From: UBA5603 sp964501315
GTDB taxonomy: Bacteria; Bacillota_I; Bacilli_A; Izemoplasmatales; Hujiaoplasmataceae
Assembly (NCBI GenBank): GCA_964501315.1
Contig: CAZCSO010000005.1
Location: 1 to 64,000, forward strand
Direction: 5' to 3'
DNA length: 64,000 nucleotides
The position numbers were made by a program, and so were the translations under genes. Below the pieces are notes generated by a model. The model was not told where the DNA came from. It made no database searches and saw nothing but the letters and a program-made list of their open reading frames with translations. Shown piece by piece: positions 16,541 to 24,416 of this stretch. The stretch's first letter is position 1. Each line of letters opens with the position of its first letter.

Positions 16541-17463
16541 TCAAACCATTCAATGGTCTCTTTGAGGGTTTGTTCAAAGGCTTTGGGTTGAACTCCTAAT
16601 ACGCTTTTCATGCGTGACGTATCGTAATGATAATTCTCTCGCAATGCATCAATCATGACCGGAGTGATGTGTTTTAGAAACAAACACCCGACATAAGCAA
16701 ACACGGTAGGGACCGGTAGTATCCATTTCTTTTTATGAGTGATGGCTTTAATGGTTTGATAGACGTCGTTTAAGGTTTTTTCGTGGCCAGCTAGAATAAA
16801 GGAACCCTCGATTCGTCTCGTCGCAATGTGATAGATGGCAGCGGCGCAATCGACGACATCGACAAAATTATACCCTCCTTTAATTTTAGGAAGCAGCCAG
16901 TGTTTCGATGCTTTGTAAATTTGACGACCTGCAGCAGAAGGTTTGAAATCGTTGATGCCAATCACCGCTGAGGGATAAACGATGGCTCCGTGAAGGATTC
17001 CTTTGCTTAAAGCATCCAAAACGTAAGCCGTTCCTTTCGCTTTGGATTTCGAATAGTGACTTTTCAACGCATCGATATCAAACCCATCGGGTTCTGAGAT
17101 GAGCGTGTTCGTCAACGGTTTATTGATGGCATCCACCGAGGATGCGAAAATCAGAAACACCCCATGACGAACGCACGCATCGACAATCCGCTCTGTCCCC
17201 GTGACATTGACAAATTCGGCTTGAGAGCGGATTTTCTTACTCAAATCGATCACACCCGCCATGTGAATAAAAACATCGCCTTCGTGCAATATCGAATCTA
17301 AAAATTGATCGGAAAACAAATTACCCTTGAGGGTCGGAAATGGCAAATCCTCAATGGCGGGTTGAACCGTCCTGATCAGTAACGTAATTTCGATGTTATG
17401 AGCTAAAAAATAACGAGCGGTATTGTTTCCAATATGGCCTGTTGCACCGGATAAATAAATCAT
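16516..17463 (-). CDS. NAD-dependent epimerase/dehydratase (extended SDR)
   Basis: This 315-residue extended SDR starts IYLSGATGHIGNNTARYF with the glycine loop GATGHIG. The catalytic tyrosine and lysine are in HYSKSKAKG near residue 138. It resembles dihydroflavonol reductase/3-beta-HSD-like members, and the sugar or alcohol substrate is unknown. A TTG six bases upstream is in frame, but GAGG lies six bases before the ATG at 17463, so ATG is chosen. It is a single-gene leftward unit, divergent from the aldehyde dehydrogenase, with a TATAAT on its strand at 17494-17499. Confidence 0.82.
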   Translation of the reverse strand: MIYLSGATGHIGNNTARYFLAHNIEITLLIRTVQPAIEDLPFPTLKGNLFSDQFLDSILHEGDVFIHMAGVIDLSKKIRSQAEFVNVTGTERIVDACVRHGVFLIFASSVDAINKPLTNTLISEPDGFDIDALKSHYSKSKAKGTAYVLDALSKGILHGAIVYPSAVIGINDFKPSAAGRQIYKASKHWLLPKIKGGYNFVDVVDCAAAIYHIATRRIEGSFILAGHEKTLNDVYQTIKAITHKKKWILPVPTVFAYVGCLFLKHITPVMIDALRENYHYDTSRMKSVLGVQPKAFEQTLKETIEWFEERNPSKR

Positions 17464-17493
17464 AAGCAACCTCGTATAAATGGATATGCTTGT

Positions 17494-17525
17494 ATTATAT
17501 CAAACTTTAAAGACTGTGGTATAAT
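17494..17525. promoter_or_regulatory. Divergent promoter region
   Basis: A minus-strand TATAAT (17494-17499) serves the epimerase. A plus-strand TATAAT (17520-17525) serves the aldehyde dehydrogenase. The -35 boxes are weak. Confidence 0.5.
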
Positions 17526-17554
17526 ATTTTTAAAAAGAACTTATGGAGGTTAGT

Positions 17555-18919
17555 ATGACCATTCAATCTATCGTTCAAACCCAACGAGCCTTTTATCAAT
17601 CCCATCAGACGAAATCCTACAAGTATCGGCTTAACGCACTTAAAACCTTGAAACAAGGCATTCTAAAGCACGAATCAGCGATTTTAGAAGCGCTCCATGC
17701 GGATTTGAATAAAGCACCGCTTGAAGCACTAATGACCGAAATCAGCATTGTCATCTTAGAAATCAACCATATGATTCGTCATCTAAAACGGTTTATGAAA
17801 CCCAAACGCGTTAAGACACCGTTGACGCTCTTTGCGGCTTCGTCGTATCAATACAACGAACCCTACGGCGTCGTATTGATTATGTCGCCTTGGAATTACC
17901 CATTCCAATTGGCCATCGATCCGCTAATCGGGGCGATTGCGGGAGGCAACTGTGCGGTCGTCAAACCCGGTTCGTATGCCAAACATACCGCCGAAGCGAT
18001 CAAAAATTTGCTCGATGATTGTTTTGAACCCGCCTACGTAACCACCATCCTCGGTGGCAGAGAAGAAAACAACCAACTCTTGGACCAACCGTTCGATTAT
18101 ATCTTCTTTACCGGTTCGAAAGACGTTGGTAAAGTCGTGATGGAGAAGGCCTCCCGTCATTTGACCCCCATCTCATTGGAATTGGGCGGAAAATCTCCGT
18201 GTATCATCGATGGTACGGTCGACATGAAATTAGTTGCCAAACGCGTAACGTTCGGGAAATTTACAAATGCGGGACAAACGTGTGTGGCACCCGATTATGT
18301 TTTTGTTCATGAATCCTCTAAAGAAGCCTTTGTCAAAGCGATGAAAGAAGCGATTACAACGGCATTGGGTGAAAATGCACTCATCAACCCCGACTATCCC
18401 AAAATCATCAATGCCAAGCATTTAGAACGGCTTAAAGGATTGATGGTCGGCTCGACCGTTGCCTTCGGTGGAAAATCCAATGATCAACAAATCGAACCGA
18501 CCTTATTAACCGACGTTACCTTTGAATCCCCCGTCATGCAAGAAGAAATCTTCGGACCGATTCTTCCCATCCTAACCTATCAATCCATTGATGAATGCGT
18601 CGATTACATCAATGCTCATGACAAACCGTTGGCCTTTTACTTGTTTTCTAAATCGAAACCCTTGTTCAAACGCTTGATGAATGACGTTGCTTTTGGTGGC
18701 GCAACCATTAACGATACGTTGATGCACGTCGCTTCCAGCGATTTGGCGTTCGGTGGTGTGGGCGCCTCCGGAATGGGTGCGTATCATGGGATTCATTCGT
18801 ACCGTACGTTCACGCATTCAAAAGCGGTCTTAAACCGCAAAACGGCCATTGATTTATCCTTCCGTTACCATCCTTATACGAAAAACAAAGAAAAAATCGT
18901 TCGGATGTTTACAAAATAG
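17555..18919 (+). CDS. Aldehyde dehydrogenase (ALDH3-like)
   Basis: This 454-residue NAD(P)+-dependent aldehyde dehydrogenase lacks the N-terminal extension and matches the short ALDH3/YwdH type. The oxyanion Asn is in MSPWNYPFQ, the general-base Glu in LELGGKSPC near residue 211, and the nucleophile Cys in NAGQTCVAP near 245. The hydrophobic C-terminal tail typical of some ALDH3 enzymes is replaced by a basic end (KNKEKIVRMFTK). The start is ATG 17555 after GGAGG. It probably oxidises medium- or long-chain aldehydes, which is inference. Confidence 0.88.
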   Translation: MTIQSIVQTQRAFYQSHQTKSYKYRLNALKTLKQGILKHESAILEALHADLNKAPLEALMTEISIVILEINHMIRHLKRFMKPKRVKTPLTLFAASSYQYNEPYGVVLIMSPWNYPFQLAIDPLIGAIAGGNCAVVKPGSYAKHTAEAIKNLLDDCFEPAYVTTILGGREENNQLLDQPFDYIFFTGSKDVGKVVMEKASRHLTPISLELGGKSPCIIDGTVDMKLVAKRVTFGKFTNAGQTCVAPDYVFVHESSKEAFVKAMKEAITTALGENALINPDYPKIINAKHLERLKGLMVGSTVAFGGKSNDQQIEPTLLTDVTFESPVMQEEIFGPILPILTYQSIDECVDYINAHDKPLAFYLFSKSKPLFKRLMNDVAFGGATINDTLMHVASSDLAFGGVGASGMGAYHGIHSYRTFTHSKAVLNRKTAIDLSFRYHPYTKNKEKIVRMFTK

Positions 18920-19003
18920 GATTATTTATCAACGCTCATTGCACTTCAAAAAAGAACCTTTGTTTATGATTTTGTTTTTCATCATGAAAAGGTTTTCACA
19001 CGC

Positions 19004-19032
19004 TTGCCTTAATACGAGAAGCATGATAAACT
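19004..19032 (+). promoter_or_regulatory. Promoter of the purine permease transcript
   Basis: TTGCCT (19004-19009) and TAAACT (19027-19032) are separated by 17 bases and lie about 38 bases before the aptamer. Confidence 0.55.
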
Positions 19033-19070
19033 ATGAATGTTTTGTTGAAGTGAATTGAATAGCTAGATCG

Positions 19071-19135
19071 CCAATATAATATGGATAATTTGGTTCCATA
19101 GTCTCTACCAGTCAACCTAATTGACTGCCTATTGG
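19071..19135 (+). promoter_or_regulatory. Purine riboswitch aptamer, guanine/hypoxanthine type
   Basis: P1 is CCAATA (19071-19076) with TATTGG (19130-19135). The core TATAAT joins to P2, TATGGA with TCCATA, whose loop contains TTTGG. The joining segment GTCTCTACC matches the conserved purine-riboswitch J2/3, and P3 is AGTCAA with TTGACT. The J3/1 segment is GCC before P1 and carries C at the specificity position (guanine type, where adenine types have U). The base before it is C where the well-known xpt aptamer has A. It lies upstream of an NCS2 purine permease, as expected. Confidence 0.88.
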
Positions 19136-19182
19136 TTACATGGTTTTTTTCTGCATGATTCGTCATGCAGTCTATTTTGTTG

Positions 19183-19216
19183 GCGAGTAAAATGTTATTT
19201 TTTACTGGCTTTTTTT
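19183..19216 (+). terminator. Riboswitch-controlled intrinsic terminator
   Basis: GCGAGTAAAA pairs with TTTTACTGGC (one internal mismatch) across the loop TGTTAT, followed by seven T. TTGGCGA at 19180-19186 is complementary to TCGCCAA at 19068-19074, which overlaps the 5' strand of P1. This gives a simple antiterminator. Confidence 0.65.
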
Positions 19217-19264
19217 ATTTCCTAACGACAAAACAAAATACCATTAGGAGGATAAAACAAAATC

Positions 19265-20695
19265 ATGGAAAAGCTTCAAAACTTCTTCAAACTGCGCGAA
19301 AATGGCACATCCTTGACCAAAGAATTAGTTGCCGGCGCCACCACGTTCTTTGCGATGGTGTACATCATTTTCGTCAACCCAAACATGCTTTCGCAAACCG
19401 GCATGCCTCTGGGAGCAGTCTTCTTAGCCACCATCTTTGCGACGGTTATCGGAACATTGGTGATGGGATTATTTGCCAACGTGCCCTACGCGTTAGCACC
19501 GGGAATGGGTCTTAATGCCTTCTTCACGTATACCGTTGTTTTCACCCTCGGTTTTTCGTGGCAAGAAGCCCTCGGCCTTGTCTTCATTTGCGGAATCATC
19601 AACGTGTTAATCACGGTAACGAAAGTTCGTAAATCGATTGTCAAAGCCATTCCGGTTTCCTTACAACACGCCATCGGCGGCGGTATCGGTATTTTTATTG
19701 CCTACATCGGCTTTAAAAATGCAGGATTCTTATCCTTTACAGCCGATCCAGGCACTTGGTTTTCGCTGGACTCCGGAACCGCGATTATCAATTCCTCAGT
19801 TATCCCCGCGTTGACCTCGTTTGACAGTTGGGGACCCGTATTGGCCTTAATCGGTGTCATTCTCACCATCGTTTTATTGTTATTAAAGGTTAAAGGCGCG
19901 ATTTTAATCGGTATCGTCCTGACAACGCTGGTCGGTCTTCCTATGGGTGTGACCACCGTTAACTTAACCGGTTGGGACATTGTATCTCCGTTTAAAGATT
20001 TAGGAACGACGTTTGGCGCTGCCTTTGGCGGCATTGGCGACCTCTTCTCAAATCCCTCCAAACTGCCCATCGCCTTACTCGCCATCTTCGCCTTCAGCTT
20101 AACCGATACGTTTGATACGATTGGTACCTTCATCGGTACGGGTCGTGCTTCGGGCATCTTCTCCGAAGCGGACTTAACGTCGATTGAAGAAGGAAAAGGC
20201 TTCAAAACGAAAATGGAACGTGCCTTGTTCGCCGATTCCATCGCTACCTCCGTTGGCGCACTCTTCGGAACCTCCAATACCACAACGTACATTGAATCCG
20301 CTGCGGGTATTGAAGCCGGCGGAAAAACCGGATTAACCTCCGTCTTCACCGCTATTTTCTTCTTTTTATGCATCCTGATCGCTCCCATCGTCGGAATCGT
20401 TCCTGCACAAGCAACGGCTCCAGCCCTCATCATCGTTGGTATCATGATGGCGGGTGCGTTCAAAGAAATCAATTGGTCCGAATTAGAAGAATCCGTACCT
20501 GCGTTCATGTCGGCAGTGTTAATGGCATTAGCTTATAACATTTCGATTGGTATCGCCTTTGGTTTCATTTTCTATGTCATCGTTAAAGTATGCTTAAAGA
20601 AAACACAAGAAATTCATCCGATTTTATGGGTTTCATCTGGTCTCTTCGTGGTTTACTTCGTATTGATGGCACTCAATGCCCTCGGCGTTCTCTAA
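19265..20695 (+). CDS. pbuG: NCS2-family hypoxanthine/guanine permease (AzgA/PbuG-like)
   Basis: This 476-residue protein has about 12-14 membrane segments. The N-terminal GATTFFAMVYIIFVNPNML and PGMGLNAFFTY, and the mid-protein FSLTDTFDTIGT and SNTTTYIESAAGI, are hallmarks of the AzgA/PbuG subgroup of proton:purine symporters. It imports hypoxanthine, guanine or adenine. AGGAGG lies 13 bases before the ATG, which is long, and no better start is visible. The upstream guanine-type riboswitch and terminator should shut it off when guanine or hypoxanthine is plentiful. Confidence 0.92.
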   Translation: MEKLQNFFKLRENGTSLTKELVAGATTFFAMVYIIFVNPNMLSQTGMPLGAVFLATIFATVIGTLVMGLFANVPYALAPGMGLNAFFTYTVVFTLGFSWQEALGLVFICGIINVLITVTKVRKSIVKAIPVSLQHAIGGGIGIFIAYIGFKNAGFLSFTADPGTWFSLDSGTAIINSSVIPALTSFDSWGPVLALIGVILTIVLLLLKVKGAILIGIVLTTLVGLPMGVTTVNLTGWDIVSPFKDLGTTFGAAFGGIGDLFSNPSKLPIALLAIFAFSLTDTFDTIGTFIGTGRASGIFSEADLTSIEEGKGFKTKMERALFADSIATSVGALFGTSNTTTYIESAAGIEAGGKTGLTSVFTAIFFFLCILIAPIVGIVPAQATAPALIIVGIMMAGAFKEINWSELEESVPAFMSAVLMALAYNISIGIAFGFIFYVIVKVCLKKTQEIHPILWVSSGLFVVYFVLMALNALGVL

Positions 20696-20720
20696 TAAAA
20701 ATCGAATTATTCATAGAATC

Positions 20721-20751
20721 AAAACCGACTCTTCCCAGAGCCGGTTTTCTT
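20721..20751 (+). terminator. Intrinsic terminator after the purine permease
   Basis: AAAACCG-CTC pairs with GAG-CGGTTTT with one A/C mismatch in the stem, followed by TTTTCTTT. Confidence 0.7.
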
Positions 20752-20753
20752 TA

Positions 20754-20783
20754 TAAAAAAAGTACTCGACTTTTTCGAGTACT
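20754..20783 (-). terminator. Intrinsic terminator of the ion transporter gene
   Basis: AGTACTCGA (20761-20769) pairs with TCGAGTACT (20775-20783). The A-run before it is a T-tract on the minus strand. Confidence 0.85.
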
Positions 20784-20793
20784 CTCTAATGAA

Positions 20794-22104
20794 TTATGCA
20801 AATATGAACCAGACAAGCAAGTATCCCGTCACAACGGCAGCGAGCGTATAGGGAACACCGATTCTCATAAAGTCCATCGTCTTGACGTCGTAACCGGCTT
20901 TTCGCAAGATGCCGATCGAGGTTATGTTCGCTGAAGCACCAATCGGGGTCATGTTACCACCTAAGGTCGCCCCAATCAATAAACCGAAGAAGAGCACCGT
21001 CGGATCCGCTAACCCAATGCGGCTGGAAATGACCACCATGACCGGCAACATCGTCGCAACGTAAGGAATGTTATCGACAAAAGCGGAGATAATGACCGAC
21101 ATAAACACGATAACCGTATAAATAATGAAGACATCGCCGCCACTGATCGATGAAATCGCATTGGCGATGGCGTCGATGACTCCGGCGTTGGTAATGGAGG
21201 CAATCACCATGAATAAACCAGCTAATAACCCTAAGGTGAAGAAATCGATTTCTTTTACCGTGGCTTTGAGAGCGCCTTTTTGTCGTGTCGTCAATGCTTT
21301 ATGGACAATACCGACGACCATGAGCGACATACAGATAAGTCCGTTGGTAATGCTGGGTTTATTAGGAATGAAGGAAGCGAGAATTAACAAGACAACAACA
21401 CCGATCATCAGAAACGAAGGGAAGTAATTGGTCACTTCGGTTTTTTCATCAATCGAAATGGGTTGTTTGTATTTTCTAAAGATTAAATAAAGGACGAACG
21501 TGGAAACGAGTAAACCGATTTGTACGATGAAGAATAATCCAATCTTGCCTTGATAAACGAAGAAATCGAGAAAATCCATTTTCGCGTAACCGCCCAATAG
21601 AATCGATGTCGTATCACCGACTAAGGTAGCGGCCCCTTCTAAGTTAGAGGCAACCGATAGGGCAATGATGGGAGGAATCGGGTTGATTTTCAACTTCTTG
21701 GCGATGTCCAAGGCAATCGGCGCAATCATTAATACGGTTGCGACGTTATCAATAAACGCACTGACAATCCCCGCGAAAATCGATAACAGAAGAATTGCGA
21801 CCATCACATTCGGTGATTTGTCGATAATCTTATCGGCAATCAACGCCGGCATTTTCGATTCGATGAAGAGGGCAACGACGCCCATCGTTCCGGCAATCAT
21901 CATAATAACGTTCCAGTCGATTGCCGTGAAGATTTCATCCAGTGGCAACAACCCAATGATAATGAAGATCAAAGCGGACCCTAGCGCGATAAAAGCACGG
22001 TACTTTGAAAATAGCAATAATCCGACGTACGTTAATAAAAACAGTGCTAATGCAACGGGCATAACCCAACTTTGCGGTAATAGATCAATAATGGATAATA
22101 ACAT
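20794..22104 (-). CDS. ArsB/NhaD-type (ion transporter superfamily) membrane protein
   Basis: This 436-residue protein has about 11-12 membrane helices. Two inverted repeats carry the family signature: SAFIDNVATVLMIAP near residue 112 and SAFVDNIPYVATMLP near 355, with the paired VGDTTSILLGG and GGNMTPIGASANI loops. These are typical of ArsB, NhaD and CitM-like transporters. The cargo (Na+/H+ exchange, arsenite or a dicarboxylate) cannot be read from the sequence. AAGGAG precedes the ATG. It is a single-gene unit with its own promoter (22140-22168) and terminator. Confidence 0.8.
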   Translation of the reverse strand: MLLSIIDLLPQSWVMPVALALFLLTYVGLLLFSKYRAFIALGSALIFIIIGLLPLDEIFTAIDWNVIMMIAGTMGVVALFIESKMPALIADKIIDKSPNVMVAILLLSIFAGIVSAFIDNVATVLMIAPIALDIAKKLKINPIPPIIALSVASNLEGAATLVGDTTSILLGGYAKMDFLDFFVYQGKIGLFFIVQIGLLVSTFVLYLIFRKYKQPISIDEKTEVTNYFPSFLMIGVVVLLILASFIPNKPSITNGLICMSLMVVGIVHKALTTRQKGALKATVKEIDFFTLGLLAGLFMVIASITNAGVIDAIANAISSISGGDVFIIYTVIVFMSVIISAFVDNIPYVATMLPVMVVISSRIGLADPTVLFFGLLIGATLGGNMTPIGASANITSIGILRKAGYDVKTMDFMRIGVPYTLAAVVTGYLLVWFIFA

Positions 22105-22139
22105 GTCATTCTCCTTATATGTATTCGATAACAGGGATT

Positions 22140-22168
22140 ATTATAACATAGCCACTGTCATTTCTCAA
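22140..22168 (-). promoter_or_regulatory. Promoter of the ion transporter gene
   Basis: On the minus strand, TTGAGA (22168-22163) and TATAAT (22145-22140) are separated by 17 bases. Confidence 0.75.
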
Positions 22169-22170
22169 TA

Positions 22171-22192
22171 AAAAAAAGGCCCTAAGGCCTTT
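22171..22192 (-). terminator. Intrinsic terminator of the membrane pyrophosphatase gene
   Basis: AAAGGCC pairs with GGCCTTT around CTAA, with a seven-A run that is a T-tract on the minus strand. Confidence 0.85.
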
Positions 22193-22197
22193 AATAA

Positions 22198-24300
22198 TTA
22201 GAAAATGGAGAGCGTAAGGAATAAAATCGCAAAGAGCGATGAAATCAACGATACCACAGTAATCTGCGTATTGATGGAAGGCCCTGCCGTATCTTTAAAC
22301 GGATCGCCGACGGTGTCACCAACGACGGCCGCTTTGTGGGCATTCGATCCTTTGCCACCATGATTTCCGGCTTCAACGTATTTTTTACCGTTATCCCATA
22401 ACCCACCGGCATTACTCATGAAGAGGGCTAAGATCAAACCGGAGACAATGTTACCAGTCAAGTATCCGCCGATGGCGTAAACGCCGCCGATGAAGCCAAC
22501 GATTAAGGTCATGATAATGGCGAACAATCCGGCGGGAATCAATTCTTTCAAGGCCCCGGTTGTCGCAATCAATATGCATCGGTCGTATTCCGGCGAAACG
22601 CCTTCTTTGCCTTCTTTAAGTCCCGGTATTTCATCAAATTGACGATGAATTTCCGCAACCATGCGTTCGGCGTTTCGGTTGACGCCCAGCATCAGCATCG
22701 CGCTGAAGACCGCGGGAACGGCTGCTCCGATGAGCATTCCGAAGAAGACTTGCGGATTGAGAATATCAAACCCTTGGAAGGTTGAAATACCGAGTTCAAT
22801 CGCAGCGTCGTTCACTTCACTCAAAAACGCACCCAGCAACGAAATAACGGTTAACCCGGCGGCACTGATCGCAAACCCTTTGGTAACGGCTTTGACGGTA
22901 TTGCCGGCAGAATCCAATTTGTCGGTTATCTCGACGACCTCATCACCCAACGAACCCATTTCGGCGAGGCCGCGAGCGTTATCGACGATGGGACCATAGG
23001 CATCGTTGGAGATAATCATACCAACAATCGAAAGCATGCCAACGGCTGCGGTGGAAATCCCAAACATACCGTATAAGACTTGATTGTCAACGTTCGTTCC
23101 TAACGGCGAAACGATCAAGTACGCTCCTAAGGCGGAGATGGCGATACCGATCATGGCCGGTAGTACCGATAAAAAGCCATACGAGGTACCCGATATGATC
23201 GTCAAAGCGGGACCAGACTCGGATGCTTTTGCGACATTTTGAACGGGTTTCTTACGATCATCCGTAAAGTAATCGGTCGCAATCCCAATAATGACGCCGA
23301 CGCCCAAACCGAGCACGGCCGCGAAATACAATCGCCATTCAAAGTTAAACAACCACGTAGCCAATGCGGTTAAAACGGCATACACGCCCGTTGTCACGTA
23401 CGTCGAGAGGTTGAGTGCGTGCGTCGGATTGTCATTTTTACCCATCTTGGCAAAAGCAATCCCAATCATCGACGATAATAGTCCTAATGCCGCGTAACAA
23501 AAAATCATTTGAACGTTATTCGATCCCAAAAGTTTGTCCAACGCAATCGCCATGACCAAGGACGCAGCGAGCGAAGCAACGTGTGAATCGAACAAATCGG
23601 CACCCATACCGGCAACGTCGCCGACGTTGTCTCCGACGTTATCGGCGATAACGGCCGGATTTCTCGGATCGTCTTCGGGAATACCGAGTTCAACCTTACC
23701 GACCAAATCGGCGGAGATATCGGCTGTTTTGGTAAAGATACCGCCTCCGGCTTTGGCAAACAAGGCCAGTGAAGAAGCACCAAAGGAAAATCCCAGTAAC
23801 AGCGTTGAATTTCCCGTTAGAAAAAAGACCAATGAAATTCCTAGCAAACTCGCACCGACCACAGCCATACCCATGACGGCACCGCCTCGGAATCCATTTA
23901 AGAAGCTTAATCGAATTCCTTTTTGAGCGGCTTCGGCCGTTCGTGAATTGGCGATGGTGGCGATTTGAATACCGATTTTCCCGGCAATGGCGGAGAAGGT
24001 CGTACCAGCTAAATACGCAATCGCCATTTGGAGATTCATCCCTAAATTACTGAGAAAATCACCATTCCATAGGGGTTTGGGAAGTAACACCAAAATCAAA
24101 ACTGCGGCGACTATGGCAAACCGAGCCAAAATCAGATATTCCTTTTTTAAAAATGTGTTGGCACCCTGACGGATGAGTTCGGAAATGGATTGAATCGTTT
24201 GGTTCTCGGTGGGTTGTCGTTTGACCCACTGGTAGAGCCATAGGGCAAATGCAAAAGCCAACAGAGCTATTACAATAGCTAAAACAATAAAACCATTCAT
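22198..24300 (-). CDS. hppA: Membrane-bound pyrophosphatase (ion-pumping)
   Basis: This 700-residue protein with about 16 membrane segments couples PPi hydrolysis to ion pumping. The catalytic loop DLVGKVELGIPEDDPRNPAV and the aspartate-rich DNVGDNVGD are intact, as is the C-terminal DTVGDPFKDTAGP. K470 and T473 in GNTVKAVT are the lysine/threonine pair associated with K+-independent enzymes, so proton pumping without K+ is likely. The start is ATG 24300, eight bases after AGGA. In-frame ATG 24309 and GTG 24321 lack a suitable Shine-Dalgarno. It would recover energy from PPi in an energy-limited fermenter. Confidence 0.93.
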   Translation of the reverse strand: MNGFIVLAIVIALLAFAFALWLYQWVKRQPTENQTIQSISELIRQGANTFLKKEYLILARFAIVAAVLILVLLPKPLWNGDFLSNLGMNLQMAIAYLAGTTFSAIAGKIGIQIATIANSRTAEAAQKGIRLSFLNGFRGGAVMGMAVVGASLLGISLVFFLTGNSTLLLGFSFGASSLALFAKAGGGIFTKTADISADLVGKVELGIPEDDPRNPAVIADNVGDNVGDVAGMGADLFDSHVASLAASLVMAIALDKLLGSNNVQMIFCYAALGLLSSMIGIAFAKMGKNDNPTHALNLSTYVTTGVYAVLTALATWLFNFEWRLYFAAVLGLGVGVIIGIATDYFTDDRKKPVQNVAKASESGPALTIISGTSYGFLSVLPAMIGIAISALGAYLIVSPLGTNVDNQVLYGMFGISTAAVGMLSIVGMIISNDAYGPIVDNARGLAEMGSLGDEVVEITDKLDSAGNTVKAVTKGFAISAAGLTVISLLGAFLSEVNDAAIELGISTFQGFDILNPQVFFGMLIGAAVPAVFSAMLMLGVNRNAERMVAEIHRQFDEIPGLKEGKEGVSPEYDRCILIATTGALKELIPAGLFAIIMTLIVGFIGGVYAIGGYLTGNIVSGLILALFMSNAGGLWDNGKKYVEAGNHGGKGSNAHKAAVVGDTVGDPFKDTAGPSINTQITVVSLISSLFAILFLTLSIF

Positions 24301-24333
24301 GTTCGACATCCTTTCTGACACTAATTTGCATTT

Positions 24334-24362
24334 ATCATAACATACCTTATTATTGGCTTCAA
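24334..24362 (-). promoter_or_regulatory. Promoter of hppA
   Basis: On the minus strand, TTGAAG (24362-24357) and TATGAT (24339-24334) are separated by 17 bases. Confidence 0.65.
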
Positions 24363-24385
24363 GATAACCTCACAAAATAAGCAAG

Positions 24386-24416
24386 AAAAAAAGCATCGAT
24401 GAAGATCATTCGATGC
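24386..24416 (-). terminator. Intrinsic terminator of the serine dehydratase gene
   Basis: GCATCGA (24393-24399) pairs with TCGATGC (24410-24416), with a T-tract on the minus strand. The stem covers the last codons of the gene. Confidence 0.75.

Larger units (their letters stand above)
18920..19264 (+). other. 345-base non-coding region: hairpin, promoter, purine riboswitch and terminator
   Basis: From left to right it holds a long hairpin that may end aldehyde dehydrogenase transcription (18955-18996, short T-run), a near-cre palindrome (18985-18998, one mismatch at the central C), a promoter (19004-19032), a purine aptamer (19071-19135), a UUCG hairpin (19151-19170), an intrinsic terminator (19183-19216), and the AGGAGG of the permease at 19246-19251. 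Confidence 0.7.

Noticed and set aside
19702..20508. 268-codon minus-strand reading frame opposite the purine permease
   Set aside because: It is an antisense shadow of a clear NCS2 permease, with no ribosome-binding site and low-complexity composition.
23534..23926. 130-codon plus-strand frame opposite hppA
   Set aside because: It is a shadow of the membrane pyrophosphatase catalytic region, which is fully conserved on the minus strand.
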